64,000 nucleotides of DNA, from NCBI GenBank assembly GCA_028284775.1, contig JANQRB010000039.1, positions 20,391 through 84,390 on the forward strand, read 5' to 3'. The notes below the pieces were generated by a model. The model did no database searches, had not been told where the DNA came from, and worked only from the letters and a program-made list of their open reading frames with translations. Both the position numbers and the translations under genes were made by a program. This DNA is from Candidatus Kapaibacterium sp. Lineage in GTDB: Bacteria > Bacteroidota > Ignavibacteria > Kapaibacteriales > UBA7675. Positions 17,579 through 26,185 of the stretch are shown piece by piece (positions within the stretch are counted from its first letter, which is position 1; each line of letters opens with the position of its first letter).

Positions 17579-19270
17579 TCAATCGAGAGCGGCGAGAAAA
17601 GCGGTCAGATTCTCGCTGCCCTGCAGCCCGAGCTTTTTGCGTATCCGATAGCGATAATTTTCGATGCTGCGGGCAGCAATACTCAGGATGCGGCAAATGT
17701 CCTTGCTCGATAGTTTAAGTTTCAGCAGAGCGCAAACCTTTTGCTCGGTGGTCGACAAGCTGGGATAGCGGACGCTTAAGGTCTTGAGAAAACTCGGATG
17801 CAGCAACTGAAACTGCCGGTTAAAGTGATCCCAGCTATGATCGTCGTCAAGGCTCGCATCGATATTGCGCAGCAATTCCCGCAAACGCAGACGCATGGCA
17901 TCCGGATCGGCATCGAGCGCATCTTTAACATTCCGCCGCATCGTACGCAGCAGGTCGTTTTTCTGACTGATCTGCAGCGCCTTCGCGATAAGGTCGTTGC
18001 GTGTTTTTTCCATCTGCACTACCAGCTGTTCCGCGCGCAGCTTCTGCACTTCGGTCTCAGCCTCGGCGAGCCGGGTGTTGTGTCGTGCGCTCTCATAGTT
18101 AATACGCGCCTGCATTTGCGCCACCGTGTGCTGCATCTGCTCGAGATTCAGTTCACGCTGCAATTCGGTGTGCTGTTTCAAATAGCTCAGGCTAACGACA
18201 ATATCGCCCTTCATTTCGTTAAAATACGAGAGGTTCGCAAGGCTGCGCAACTCGTCGCTGCGCAGACCCAGACGGCGCGCCAGCGCGAGGCTGCGCAAGG
18301 CCGTTTCGATTGCTTCGTGCAAACGTCCCTGCCTTTCCTTGATGATCGACAACTGACCCAAAGCATGAAATTCGATTTCGACGATTCCGGCGCGCTCTGC
18401 AATACGCAGCGCTTCCTCGCATTCCTGCTCCGCCTGATCGAGCTGCCCGATATTGGTATAAACGCTGGCGAAGTAGACTGCGATGCGGCCCAGGCTGTCC
18501 AGGTCGGAATACTCGGTCGCAATGGCGCGCGCTTCCGCCAGAAGAGGCAGCTGGGTCTGATCGAGTACATTGGCCGCAGTGCAATTGGCGAGAAGGTTTA
18601 TCAGAATTTTCCCCTCCGCTCGGCGGTTGTTTTCGGCGCGGCTGGCGCGCAGTGCCAGCTGGAAATAGTCCCGCGCTTGCGCGTCCTGCTGCTGGTGGCT
18701 GTGCAGGATACCGATCGTGCTGTAGATCGAAGACAAGGCGAGGTCGACTTCGGCCTCCCGGGCGATGGCAAGCGCCTCATCGAGCAGTTCCATTGCCAGC
18801 AGGTAGTCGCCGAGCATGATATGAGCGGACGCGGTGTTCTCAAGAATGTGTATGGCGCGTCGGTTGCTCTCCGGGTTCAGATCACGGGCCCGATGCAGGG
18901 GCGCCAGCGCATCTTTCGGCTTACCGCGCGCCATGGCCAGCAAGCCGGCCCGCAACAGGCAATCGACCATCAAGGACGGCAGGTTGATCCGCTCGGCAAT
19001 TGTCAGCGCTGCCCTTACATCTTCTTCCGCCTCCTGGTAGCGGGCCAGCTTAAACAAGGCCGCGGCGCGATTACAACGAAAGCGGGCGCGGGTAGCATCG
19101 TCATTCGGCAGTGCCCCCTGGTCAAGGCTGTCGGCCAGCTCGAGAAAGCTCTGAGGCCGGGCAGCAACCAGCCGCCGTTCTTCATCCAGAAGCAGTTTCA
19201 GTTTGTCGTCGACGCTGCGGGCTTCGGCCAACAGTGCATCAAGCTCCGCATCGGTCAGGACAGGACGCAT
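17579..19270 (-). CDS. TPR / coiled-coil / LuxR-type HTH regulator, subtype I (563 aa)
   Basis: Same architecture as the gene at 10920-12632. TPR-like helical repeats cover about 45-345 (AALFKLARYQEAEEDVRAAL, AMELLDEALAIAREAEVDLA). A coiled coil covers about 370-465 (LAEAETEVQKLRAEQLVVQM), and the C-terminal HTH has LSTTEQKVCALLKLKLSSKD and RSIENYRYRIRKKLGL. It is cytoplasmic, with no receiver domain. It is the first gene of the minus-strand block that continues with the hairpin element and the adhesin gene. A regulatory link to that adhesin is inferred only from position. A 511-codon open frame runs antisense through the whole gene and is judged a shadow of GC-rich codon use. Confidence 0.88.
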   Translation of the reverse strand: MRPVLTDAELDALLAEARSVDDKLKLLLDEERRLVAARPQSFLELADSLDQGALPNDDATRARFRCNRAAALFKLARYQEAEEDVRAALTIAERINLPSLMVDCLLRAGLLAMARGKPKDALAPLHRARDLNPESNRRAIHILENTASAHIMLGDYLLAMELLDEALAIAREAEVDLALSSIYSTIGILHSHQQQDAQARDYFQLALRASRAENNRRAEGKILINLLANCTAANVLDQTQLPLLAEARAIATEYSDLDSLGRIAVYFASVYTNIGQLDQAEQECEEALRIAERAGIVEIEFHALGQLSIIKERQGRLHEAIETALRSLALARRLGLRSDELRSLANLSYFNEMKGDIVVSLSYLKQHTELQRELNLEQMQHTVAQMQARINYESARHNTRLAEAETEVQKLRAEQLVVQMEKTRNDLIAKALQISQKNDLLRTMRRNVKDALDADPDAMRLRLRELLRNIDASLDDDHSWDHFNRQFQLLHPSFLKTLSVRYPSLSTTEQKVCALLKLKLSSKDICRILSIAARSIENYRYRIRKKLGLQGSENLTAFLAALD

Positions 19271-19615
19271 AGATTGAGGGAATGTGCGGTTTCACGGCAG
19301 AAAAAGCGGCAAGTTATGGCGCGGCATTTGTGATGTCAAATCTTAATCCGCTTGCGGGCCGCACGGTTGTCCGGCAGCGTCATTCGCCGCATGCACTGCT
19401 TTCGTAGCCCGTCGGTATGGACTAGATGCCGGCCTGTATCCACTCTGCGCCCCCCCTTGCCAGCAGATTACGACAGCAGACTTCGCAGCAAACGATGAAC
19501 GATTTTTTATTGCGCCTCACCTGACGTTAGCGTAGCTTAGCGGATTACTGCCAGAAGCAAAACGACCATTATTGCGAAATTGAACCTAATACACTCCGTC
19601 ATTCAGGAATGAGCC
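19271..19615. other. Divergent promoter region, no motif fixed
   Basis: About 345 nt between the divergent TPR-HTH (minus) and Asp-box protein (plus) genes. It should carry both promoters, but I found no exact TAnnTTTG box in either direction. Confidence 0.4.
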
Positions 19616-21559
19616 ATGCAATACTTACGTCTCGCAGCCGCAGTCGCAGCCCTTTTGTTATGTCTATCCAGCGGGCCGCATCCGGCGCTATACAGTCAGA
19701 CACCCGCCGTGGTCTACGCCGAAGAAGTCGTCACGCCGACACCTCTGCCCGTCGTGGAGCGCCTGCGCGGCAATGATCGCATTCTGAGTAGCAACTACAG
19801 CGTTTTCGATACCCTGCCGCATGGCTTTTCCTATTATGCAAAAATACAAAACCCCCTAGCTTACGATGCCGCAAGCACAACGCTCGTGACCATCAAGCGC
19901 GGCAGCTCGGAGGACGACCCCGCCAACCTCAGCAATTCGATTTATCTGCGCTGGTCCGGCGATAATGGCCGTAGCTGGTCGGCTCACTATGGGCCCTTGC
20001 AGGATTTGGATGCACCGCTTCAACAGCGCGGCCGATATCCCAGCCTGTTTCTGCAGAATGCCGGACAAGGCGGAGTGGCGGACCTTCGTATTTTTCACGG
20101 CATCCCCTTCAGCAACAGCGGCTGGGGAACCTATGGCAGCGGCCTGACGAGCGGCGGCGCGACGAAGAGCACCAAACGTTTCGAGCATGGCGGCTTCAGC
20201 AGCGAGGGCGTCGCGTATTCCTGGGTGAACGTCTTCAGAATCAGCGCCACGCCCGACGGCAAGACCTTTGTCGCGCTCGGCGGCGTCCTGCCGGACGAAA
20301 ATCAGCCGGCGCTGAACAATGCCGTGGCTGTGCTGCGGGTCGATATGGAATCGGGCGCCAAGGCCGAGAGCTTCATCCCGCCGGCCCTGGCATCAGCCAA
20401 ATTCGTGCCGCCGACCGGCGAGACCAGCCATTCGCGCACCAATCTTATCACGGGTCTGGGCTGGGATGAGAACGGGACGCTCTTCACCGGCATCCTCGGT
20501 CGCTACACGGCATCCACGAACCAGGAGCGCCAGCACCCGGCCGTGAGCCGCTCCAGCGACGGAGGACGCACATGGTCCGAGCTGGACTTTATCCCTTTGA
20601 CGCAGCTCACCTCCTACTTTGCCCAGCTTGGCCTGGATCCCAATCTTGTCGGCGGCACGCTGTCTTCGGTGGACATGATCGTGACCGGCCCCGAGCAGCT
20701 ATCCATTATCGCCGACATCATCGACAAACGTTCGGAATCGGATTTCGAAGATGAGCTGCCGATTCTGATTCACCACGTTACGGAATTCGTCTACCGCGCA
20801 GGTTCGTGGACGATCCGCCCGATAGCGCGCAACACGATGATCCGCACCGATCTCATCGTCCATCAGCCGACCGAGGATGATATGCACATCCAGGCCAGCC
20901 AGACCTGGACGGAAAATCAGTTGGCGATGACGGCCGACGGCGAATACCTGATTGCCAAATGGGTGGACTACGTCCGCCACTATGTCGATGAGCAGGAAGT
21001 CGTTACCACCGATGTGTTTATGGCGCAGCGCCACAAGGACGCGCAATTCTGGTCCGCCCCCGTCAACGTCACCGATTCCGAGCTCTTTGACAAGATTACC
21101 CGTATTCCCTCCATTGTGCCTGCGCTGGACGACATCCCGCTGCTGCGCAATCACACCATCCTGCTCCCCGAGGAAGATACCTGGCCCGAACAGGAACGCG
21201 CGCAGCACTTCCTGTTTCGGCCGCAGGAATTGCGCATCCACCATGTTAACCTGATCGAGCAGACGGTTGACGCGGGCGATCTGCCGGCGCAAGATGTTTC
21301 GATCGCGTTGCATGCACCCTGGCCCAATCCCGTCGCTTCCGAGTCATTGCTGCAGTTCAGACTCGCTCGTAGTGGTCACGTTGCACTATCACTCATCAAT
21401 CCGATGGGATCCACGGTCCGCGAAATCAGCAACGGCTACTTCCAGGCCGGTGACCACTCCTTCAAGTTCAACAGCGACGGGCTCGCCAACGGCCGTTACC
21501 TGCTTTTGCTACGGGCCGGTGAGGAGACACGGGTGCGGCGGATGCTGGTGCGACGCTGA
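19616..21559 (+). CDS. Secreted Asp-box (sialidase-like propeller) protein with T9SS sorting domain (647 aa)
   Basis: ATG 19616 has AGGA seven nt upstream. The signal peptide is about residues 1-27 (LAAAVAALLLCLSSGPHP...YSQ). At least two Asp-box motifs (S-x-D-x-G-x-x-W) are visible: WSGDNGRSWS near 110 and SRSSDGGRTWSEL near 310. These turns mark BNR/sialidase-type beta-propellers, but they also occur in many non-sialidase proteins. The catalytic Arg triad could not be confirmed, so no enzymatic activity is claimed. The C-terminal 80 residues form a type-A T9SS tail: HAPWPNPVASESLLQFRL, GDHSFKFNSDGLANGRYLLL, ending in VRR. It is expected at the cell surface or secreted. It is a plus-strand neighbour of two TPR-HTH regulators 190 nt downstream. 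Confidence 0.85.
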   Translation: MQYLRLAAAVAALLLCLSSGPHPALYSQTPAVVYAEEVVTPTPLPVVERLRGNDRILSSNYSVFDTLPHGFSYYAKIQNPLAYDAASTTLVTIKRGSSEDDPANLSNSIYLRWSGDNGRSWSAHYGPLQDLDAPLQQRGRYPSLFLQNAGQGGVADLRIFHGIPFSNSGWGTYGSGLTSGGATKSTKRFEHGGFSSEGVAYSWVNVFRISATPDGKTFVALGGVLPDENQPALNNAVAVLRVDMESGAKAESFIPPALASAKFVPPTGETSHSRTNLITGLGWDENGTLFTGILGRYTASTNQERQHPAVSRSSDGGRTWSELDFIPLTQLTSYFAQLGLDPNLVGGTLSSVDMIVTGPEQLSIIADIIDKRSESDFEDELPILIHHVTEFVYRAGSWTIRPIARNTMIRTDLIVHQPTEDDMHIQASQTWTENQLAMTADGEYLIAKWVDYVRHYVDEQEVVTTDVFMAQRHKDAQFWSAPVNVTDSELFDKITRIPSIVPALDDIPLLRNHTILLPEEDTWPEQERAQHFLFRPQELRIHHVNLIEQTVDAGDLPAQDVSIALHAPWPNPVASESLLQFRLARSGHVALSLINPMGSTVREISNGYFQAGDHSFKFNSDGLANGRYLLLLRAGEETRVRRMLVRR

Positions 21560-21750
21560 TTTGCACTGTCATCGCTGCAGCGTCCCATGTGCAGGATCGC
21601 CGAGGCTTGCCTGTCTTTCGTCAAACGCGGTCCATCCGGGCCGGGCTGAAAACTATTGGTGTTTTTTGAATGCTTGCGGCACTTTTTCGAGGCCAAATGC
21701 TGTTAGCAGCCTGATCACAGGAAAATCCCTTTCGTGGCGGTTGTTCGCTT

Positions 21751-23424
21751 ATGTCTGCAAGCATCGAATCCCTTGAACGCCAACTGGCGCGGCCTCGCAA
21801 CAAACAACGGCGCTTCGAGCTCCTGGCGGAGTTGGCCTGGAAAGTGTCCGCCATCAGCCAGATCAAAGCTTTCGACTACGCCAAGCAGGCCATTGCGCTG
21901 GCGGAGCAGTTACCGCATGAGCCGCCCGGCCTGCAGCGCTGTCTCGCGGTGGCCGCCAACGGCTATGTCGCCGATGCCAATCTGGCTTCCGCGGAGATGG
22001 TCCTAGGACGGGGCTTTCAGCTTGCGCTCAAATACGATGACGAGCAATGCCGCGCGATGCTGCTCTATGTGGAAGGCGAGAAATTCCTGCACAGCGGTCA
22101 GGCGCTGGCCGCCTTGCGAAGCGCCAATGCCAGTGTCGATCTGGCGCAGCGGCGTGGCTATAGTGCACGAAATGCTCGTTTGCTGCGGGTACGTCTCTGC
22201 TGCTACCTCGGGCTGCCGGATGAAGCCCTGACCGAATGCCTGGAACTGGCGGATGAAGCCGCACAAGAAAAGGAAGCCCGCATTTTATCCAAAGTCTACC
22301 GCGAGCTGGGCGAAGTATACAATGCGCTGAATGACCGGACGAACGCGCTTCATTGGCTCAACGAAGCCGCCGCACAATACAGGAAACTCAATCACGCCTA
22401 CGGCGAAGCCGGTTGTTGCCGCTCGCTTGGAATGATCGCCTATCTGGACGGCGATTCCGGTCGGGCACTGGAATATTTTCATCGCGCCTGGGACCTGTTC
22501 AACAGCATTCCCGATAGTCCCGGGGTTATGGCCGATGTTTTGACCTGCACTGCATCGGTCCATTCGGACGTGAAAGACTTCGAAAAGGCGATCGTGTTTA
22601 TCGAACGGGCGGAGCATGTTGCTCAACAATCCGAATCTAGCTTCACCAAAGCTCAGGCATACCTTGTGAAGGCTCAGTTGTACTTCGACCAGGGACAGTA
22701 CCGCAAAGCAATCCCACTCTTTGAACAGACCTTAGGCTATGCCGCCGAGATTAAGCTTCGCAATTTCGAACGGCAAATTCACAAGGTACTGGCGGAAGCA
22801 TACGAACATGAAGGCTGTCACCAACAGGCACTCATGCATGAAAAAATGGGCAGCGCCGTCGAAAAGCAGCTCCGCGGGCATCAGATTCAGCAACGGGCGG
22901 CACGAATTGCGGCGCAGTTCGAACTGCGGCGGCTCAGGGCGGCACGGGAGGAAGAAGATCGGCGCAGCCGGGAACTGCTACGCCGTAACGATGAGCTGCA
23001 TGGCAACCTGAACTCCTTGCTGATCAGCCTGCAACAGCGTCAGCAGGGATTGTTAAAACTGAAAGCCGAAGTAGAAGTCATGCTGGACGAGGAAGGCAAG
23101 CGGCAGCTGCCATTTGCGAAACGGCTGATGGCCGAAATCGGAGAACAACTGCAGGATGCCGATATCCGGGCTGAGTTTCAACGGCAATTTGAAAAAGCCC
23201 ACGGCCCTTTCATTCGCAATCTCAGCCGGCGCGCGGAAGCCCTGACACCAAGGGAAATCGAGCTGTGCAGTTTGCTGCGCCTCAATCAGTCGTCGCAGGA
23301 AATCGCCGAGCTTATGTATCTCTCGGTCAATACGGTCAACACGCATCGGCGGCATATTCGCAAGAAGCTGGGATTGGCTCGCGGTGACAATCTGGTGACA
23401 TTCCTGGCCGGCCTGCAGGACTGA
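21751..23424 (+). CDS. TPR / coiled-coil / LuxR-type HTH regulator, subtype II (557 aa)
   Basis: It begins MSASIESLERQLARPRNKQR. The TPR-like region covers about 20-350 (ELGEVYNALNDRTNALHWLN; QYRKAIPLFEQTLGYAAE). A coiled coil covers about 365-455 (FELRRLRAAREEEDRRSREL; QQGLLKLKAEVEVMLDEEG). The HTH is C-terminal: LTPREIELCSLLRLNQSSQE and VNTVNTHRRHIRKKLGL, ending NLVTFLAGLQD. It is the same length as the next gene (557 aa) and matches it along the whole protein, so the two are a tandem duplication. It is a cytoplasmic transcription regulator by family; the ligand or partner is unknown. Confidence 0.88.
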   Translation: MSASIESLERQLARPRNKQRRFELLAELAWKVSAISQIKAFDYAKQAIALAEQLPHEPPGLQRCLAVAANGYVADANLASAEMVLGRGFQLALKYDDEQCRAMLLYVEGEKFLHSGQALAALRSANASVDLAQRRGYSARNARLLRVRLCCYLGLPDEALTECLELADEAAQEKEARILSKVYRELGEVYNALNDRTNALHWLNEAAAQYRKLNHAYGEAGCCRSLGMIAYLDGDSGRALEYFHRAWDLFNSIPDSPGVMADVLTCTASVHSDVKDFEKAIVFIERAEHVAQQSESSFTKAQAYLVKAQLYFDQGQYRKAIPLFEQTLGYAAEIKLRNFERQIHKVLAEAYEHEGCHQQALMHEKMGSAVEKQLRGHQIQQRAARIAAQFELRRLRAAREEEDRRSRELLRRNDELHGNLNSLLISLQQRQQGLLKLKAEVEVMLDEEGKRQLPFAKRLMAEIGEQLQDADIRAEFQRQFEKAHGPFIRNLSRRAEALTPREIELCSLLRLNQSSQEIAELMYLSVNTVNTHRRHIRKKLGLARGDNLVTFLAGLQD

Positions 23425-23604
23425 GAAGGACGGCAGCCGCCGCGACGCCGGAAGAATATCTGCCGGGTCCGGGATCTAAAGCCGTCACATCGGTCCACCC
23501 TGTCGGCGCAGGGACCGGCGCGGCCCTAAATCAATGAAATGGCAAGCTCATTTGGCAAGTGATAACGCAATTTTTGCAAGCAGCGCGCTACGCGACAATG
23601 CCGT

Positions 23605-25278
23605 ATGATAGATACTCTCGAATCCATGGAAGAGGAACTGCAGCAGACCCGCAACAAGCAGCGGCAATTCGAGCTGTTGGCAGAGCTTGCCTGGAAGACG
23701 ACCGCTACCAGACCCACAAAAACCTTCCAGTATTCCACTAGAGCCGTCGAGCTGGCCGGCCACATGCGCATGGAGCCGCCCGGCCTGCAACGCTGCCTAG
23801 CGCTTGCGGCGAGCGGCTTCATTACTTTCGGCAATTTGGACAAGGCGAAGTCCCTGTTGGAGCGGGCGCAGCAACTCGCAAGACAACGGGAAGACGATCG
23901 CTGCCGAGAGCTTCTCCTGCGCGTCGAGGCGGAACTGCACATGCAAAATGGAACCCCGCTGAGCGCACTGCGCTGCGCCGATGCCGCCATCGAGCTGGCC
24001 CGCGGCAATGGATTCGACACGCTGAGCGCCCGTCTGATGCGAGTTCGCTTCTGCGCTTACTTCGGTATGACCGATGAGGCCCTCGTCGAATGCCTGGAGC
24101 TGGTGGAAAAAGTCAAGCATAAGGAGCCGACAGGCACAGTAGCCAGAGTTTACAGTTTGTTAGGCGAGGTTTATCATAAACTTCTGGACGCGCACAATAC
24201 CCGGCTCTGGCTGAACAAAGCCGCGGAAACATACCGTCAGCTGGATCATGCCTATGGCGAGGCCTCCTGTTTGCGTTCGCTTGGCATTATTGCCGCTGCC
24301 GAGAACAAAGCGCAAGAGGCGATTGGGTACTTTCATCGCGCTATCGGTCTGCTGCAGGCCCTCCCGGAAAGCCCTGCCATCAAGGCAACGATTTTCGGCA
24401 GTCTGGCAATGGCGTATTCCAAATGTAAAAATGCCGGCAAAGCGGAGTGGGCGCTGCGGTGCGCCGATGAAAACGCCCGCAAAGCCAACGCGCCGTACAA
24501 CATTGCCGAGCTCCATGGCTTTAAAGGTCAACTTCTCTTCGATCGGGAACAGTACGATGCCGCGATCAGGGAATTGGAACTTGCTCTGCGGGTTGTCCGG
24601 GAGCTGGATTTTCCGCATTTCAAGTGGCAGATACAAAAGCTCCTGGCCTCGTCATACGAACGAATCGACTCCCACAAAGAAGCGCTTGCCTACGAAAAGA
24701 TGGCGACAGCCGCCGAGGAGCAACTCTACGGCCACAAGATGCAACAGAAGGTCGCGCGAATAGCCGCGCAATTCGAGCTACGCCAGATCAGGGCGGAGCA
24801 GGAAATCGAGCGCAGGAGCAGGCAGGAGCTGGAAAGCCGCGGCGAAGAGCTGCATCGTAATTTGAATGCGATGCTGCTCAATCTCCACCAACGCCAGAAA
24901 GGATTATTGAAGCTGAAATCCGAAGTAGAGACGATGCTCGACAAAGGCAAGGGACAGCACCTGCAACTCGGCCGCCAGCTACTGGCCGAAATCGAAGAAC
25001 AACTGCGGGATAGCAATGTTCGGAATGATCTACAGCGGCAGGTCGAGCAGACGCACGGTGCTTTCATTCGTACGCTCCGCCGGCATGCAGCGGATCTGAC
25101 TCCGGCCGAAATCGAGCTGTGTACGCTGTTGCGGCTCAATCAGTCTTCCCAGGCGATCGCCGATCTCCTCTACCTCTCGGTCAATACGGTCAACACCCAC
25201 CGCCGCCGCATTCGCAAGAAGCTGGGCCTGGAACGCAATGATAACCTGGTGACCTTCCTGGCTACCCTGCAGGATTAG
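23605..25278 (+). CDS. TPR / coiled-coil / LuxR-type HTH regulator, subtype II, tandem copy (557 aa)
   Basis: It starts MIDTLESMEEELQQTRNKQR. It is full-length collinear with 21751-23424: both have NKQR..FELLAELAWK near residue 20, MEPPGLQRCLA or HEPPGLQRCLA near 55, and QSSQxIAxLxYLSVNTVNTH in the HTH. TPR-like repeats cover about 20-350, coiled coil 365-460, HTH about 490-545. The gap to the first copy is 180 nt with no clear terminator, so co-transcription is possible. It is followed by about 900 nt without a gene and then a hybrid histidine kinase on the same strand. A functional link to that kinase is only positional. Confidence 0.88.
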   Translation: MIDTLESMEEELQQTRNKQRQFELLAELAWKTTATRPTKTFQYSTRAVELAGHMRMEPPGLQRCLALAASGFITFGNLDKAKSLLERAQQLARQREDDRCRELLLRVEAELHMQNGTPLSALRCADAAIELARGNGFDTLSARLMRVRFCAYFGMTDEALVECLELVEKVKHKEPTGTVARVYSLLGEVYHKLLDAHNTRLWLNKAAETYRQLDHAYGEASCLRSLGIIAAAENKAQEAIGYFHRAIGLLQALPESPAIKATIFGSLAMAYSKCKNAGKAEWALRCADENARKANAPYNIAELHGFKGQLLFDREQYDAAIRELELALRVVRELDFPHFKWQIQKLLASSYERIDSHKEALAYEKMATAAEEQLYGHKMQQKVARIAAQFELRQIRAEQEIERRSRQELESRGEELHRNLNAMLLNLHQRQKGLLKLKSEVETMLDKGKGQHLQLGRQLLAEIEEQLRDSNVRNDLQRQVEQTHGAFIRTLRRHAADLTPAEIELCTLLRLNQSSQAIADLLYLSVNTVNTHRRRIRKKLGLERNDNLVTFLATLQD

Positions 25279-26185
25279 ATGCAGCATTCGAGGCGCGACG
25301 CGGATTCGGCAGGTTTGACGGGCCAACAGCCGCGGTCACTCTTCCGCGATCTTCTGCGCGTGGACCGCAATCCCGCGCAGCAAGAATGGACAGCCGTCCA
25401 CCCGTCGCACCTGCCTTTCTCCGCATAAAGCGCCGCCCAAGCGTTGTAAGAAGCACATCCGGGCAATGAATTCCGTCGATCGTCCGCACGGCCTGATCCA
25501 AAGCAAGCCCAAGACCTGCTGCAGACCGAACTGCGTCACCCAGAACTGACGACGTTCCTCATTGCTGCATCCCGCCGCTTTGACAGTCGGCTATGTGTTC
25601 TGCCGATACGAACCGGCTATCGCGGCAGCGTCAGCGGATGTGTCTGAGCAGCAATGTACAGCGGGTATGCCCTCTTCCGAATGGGTATATTTTGAGTATG
25701 GGCCGTCGCAGCACCCCGCTCAGCCGCGATAGATAGATTGTTTTTTTGGTCGGCCCGCCCGATAGGCCCCATCAGTCAGGGGAATCCTCGACGATCACAA
25801 ATCCCGATTCAGCCCGGCAAAAATGGTCTTGTACAAGAGGATACAGGCGGCTCCGAATGACTTCGGCCGCTCAAACGCAACATGTCGCCGGCGGCACGAC
25901 AGTGCCGATGAATTCACCTCTTCGGTATAACGTTTTGGAATATTGTCAGGCGATACTTATTCTTGGCCTTGCGATTGTTCTGCACGAGAGAGCAATCCCG
26001 GGCGCCGGCGAATGCAGGGTCGCCGATACCGGGCAGCGCAGCAACATCATCAGCCGGTCGGCTCTTCGATTACAGCAATCGCAGCATTCATCGCTCATCT
26101 TAGCCTATGTCTATCGAGACAGCCGCTCGCGACCGGTTTCTATTCAACGGATCGTCAGCATTTTTCCACCCGGACCTCTCTAACC
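25279..26185. other. Long intergenic region, no gene recognised
   Basis: About 0.9 kb. The inverted repeat GCGGTC/GACCGC (25332-25368) may end the TPR-HTH transcript. TATATTTT at 25684-25691 (plus) is a one-mismatch -7 box that could start a kinase transcript with a long leader. Open frames here (25746-26183 plus, several short minus frames) lack protein character. Confidence 0.4.

Noticed and set aside
17798..19333. 511-codon plus-strand open frame
   Set aside because: It runs antisense through a well-supported TPR-HTH gene; composition (Gln/Arg/Phe-rich, no domains) is that of a codon-bias shadow.
25746..26183. 145-codon plus frame before the histidine kinase
   Set aside because: Low-complexity translation without homology features; it ends just before the kinase start.
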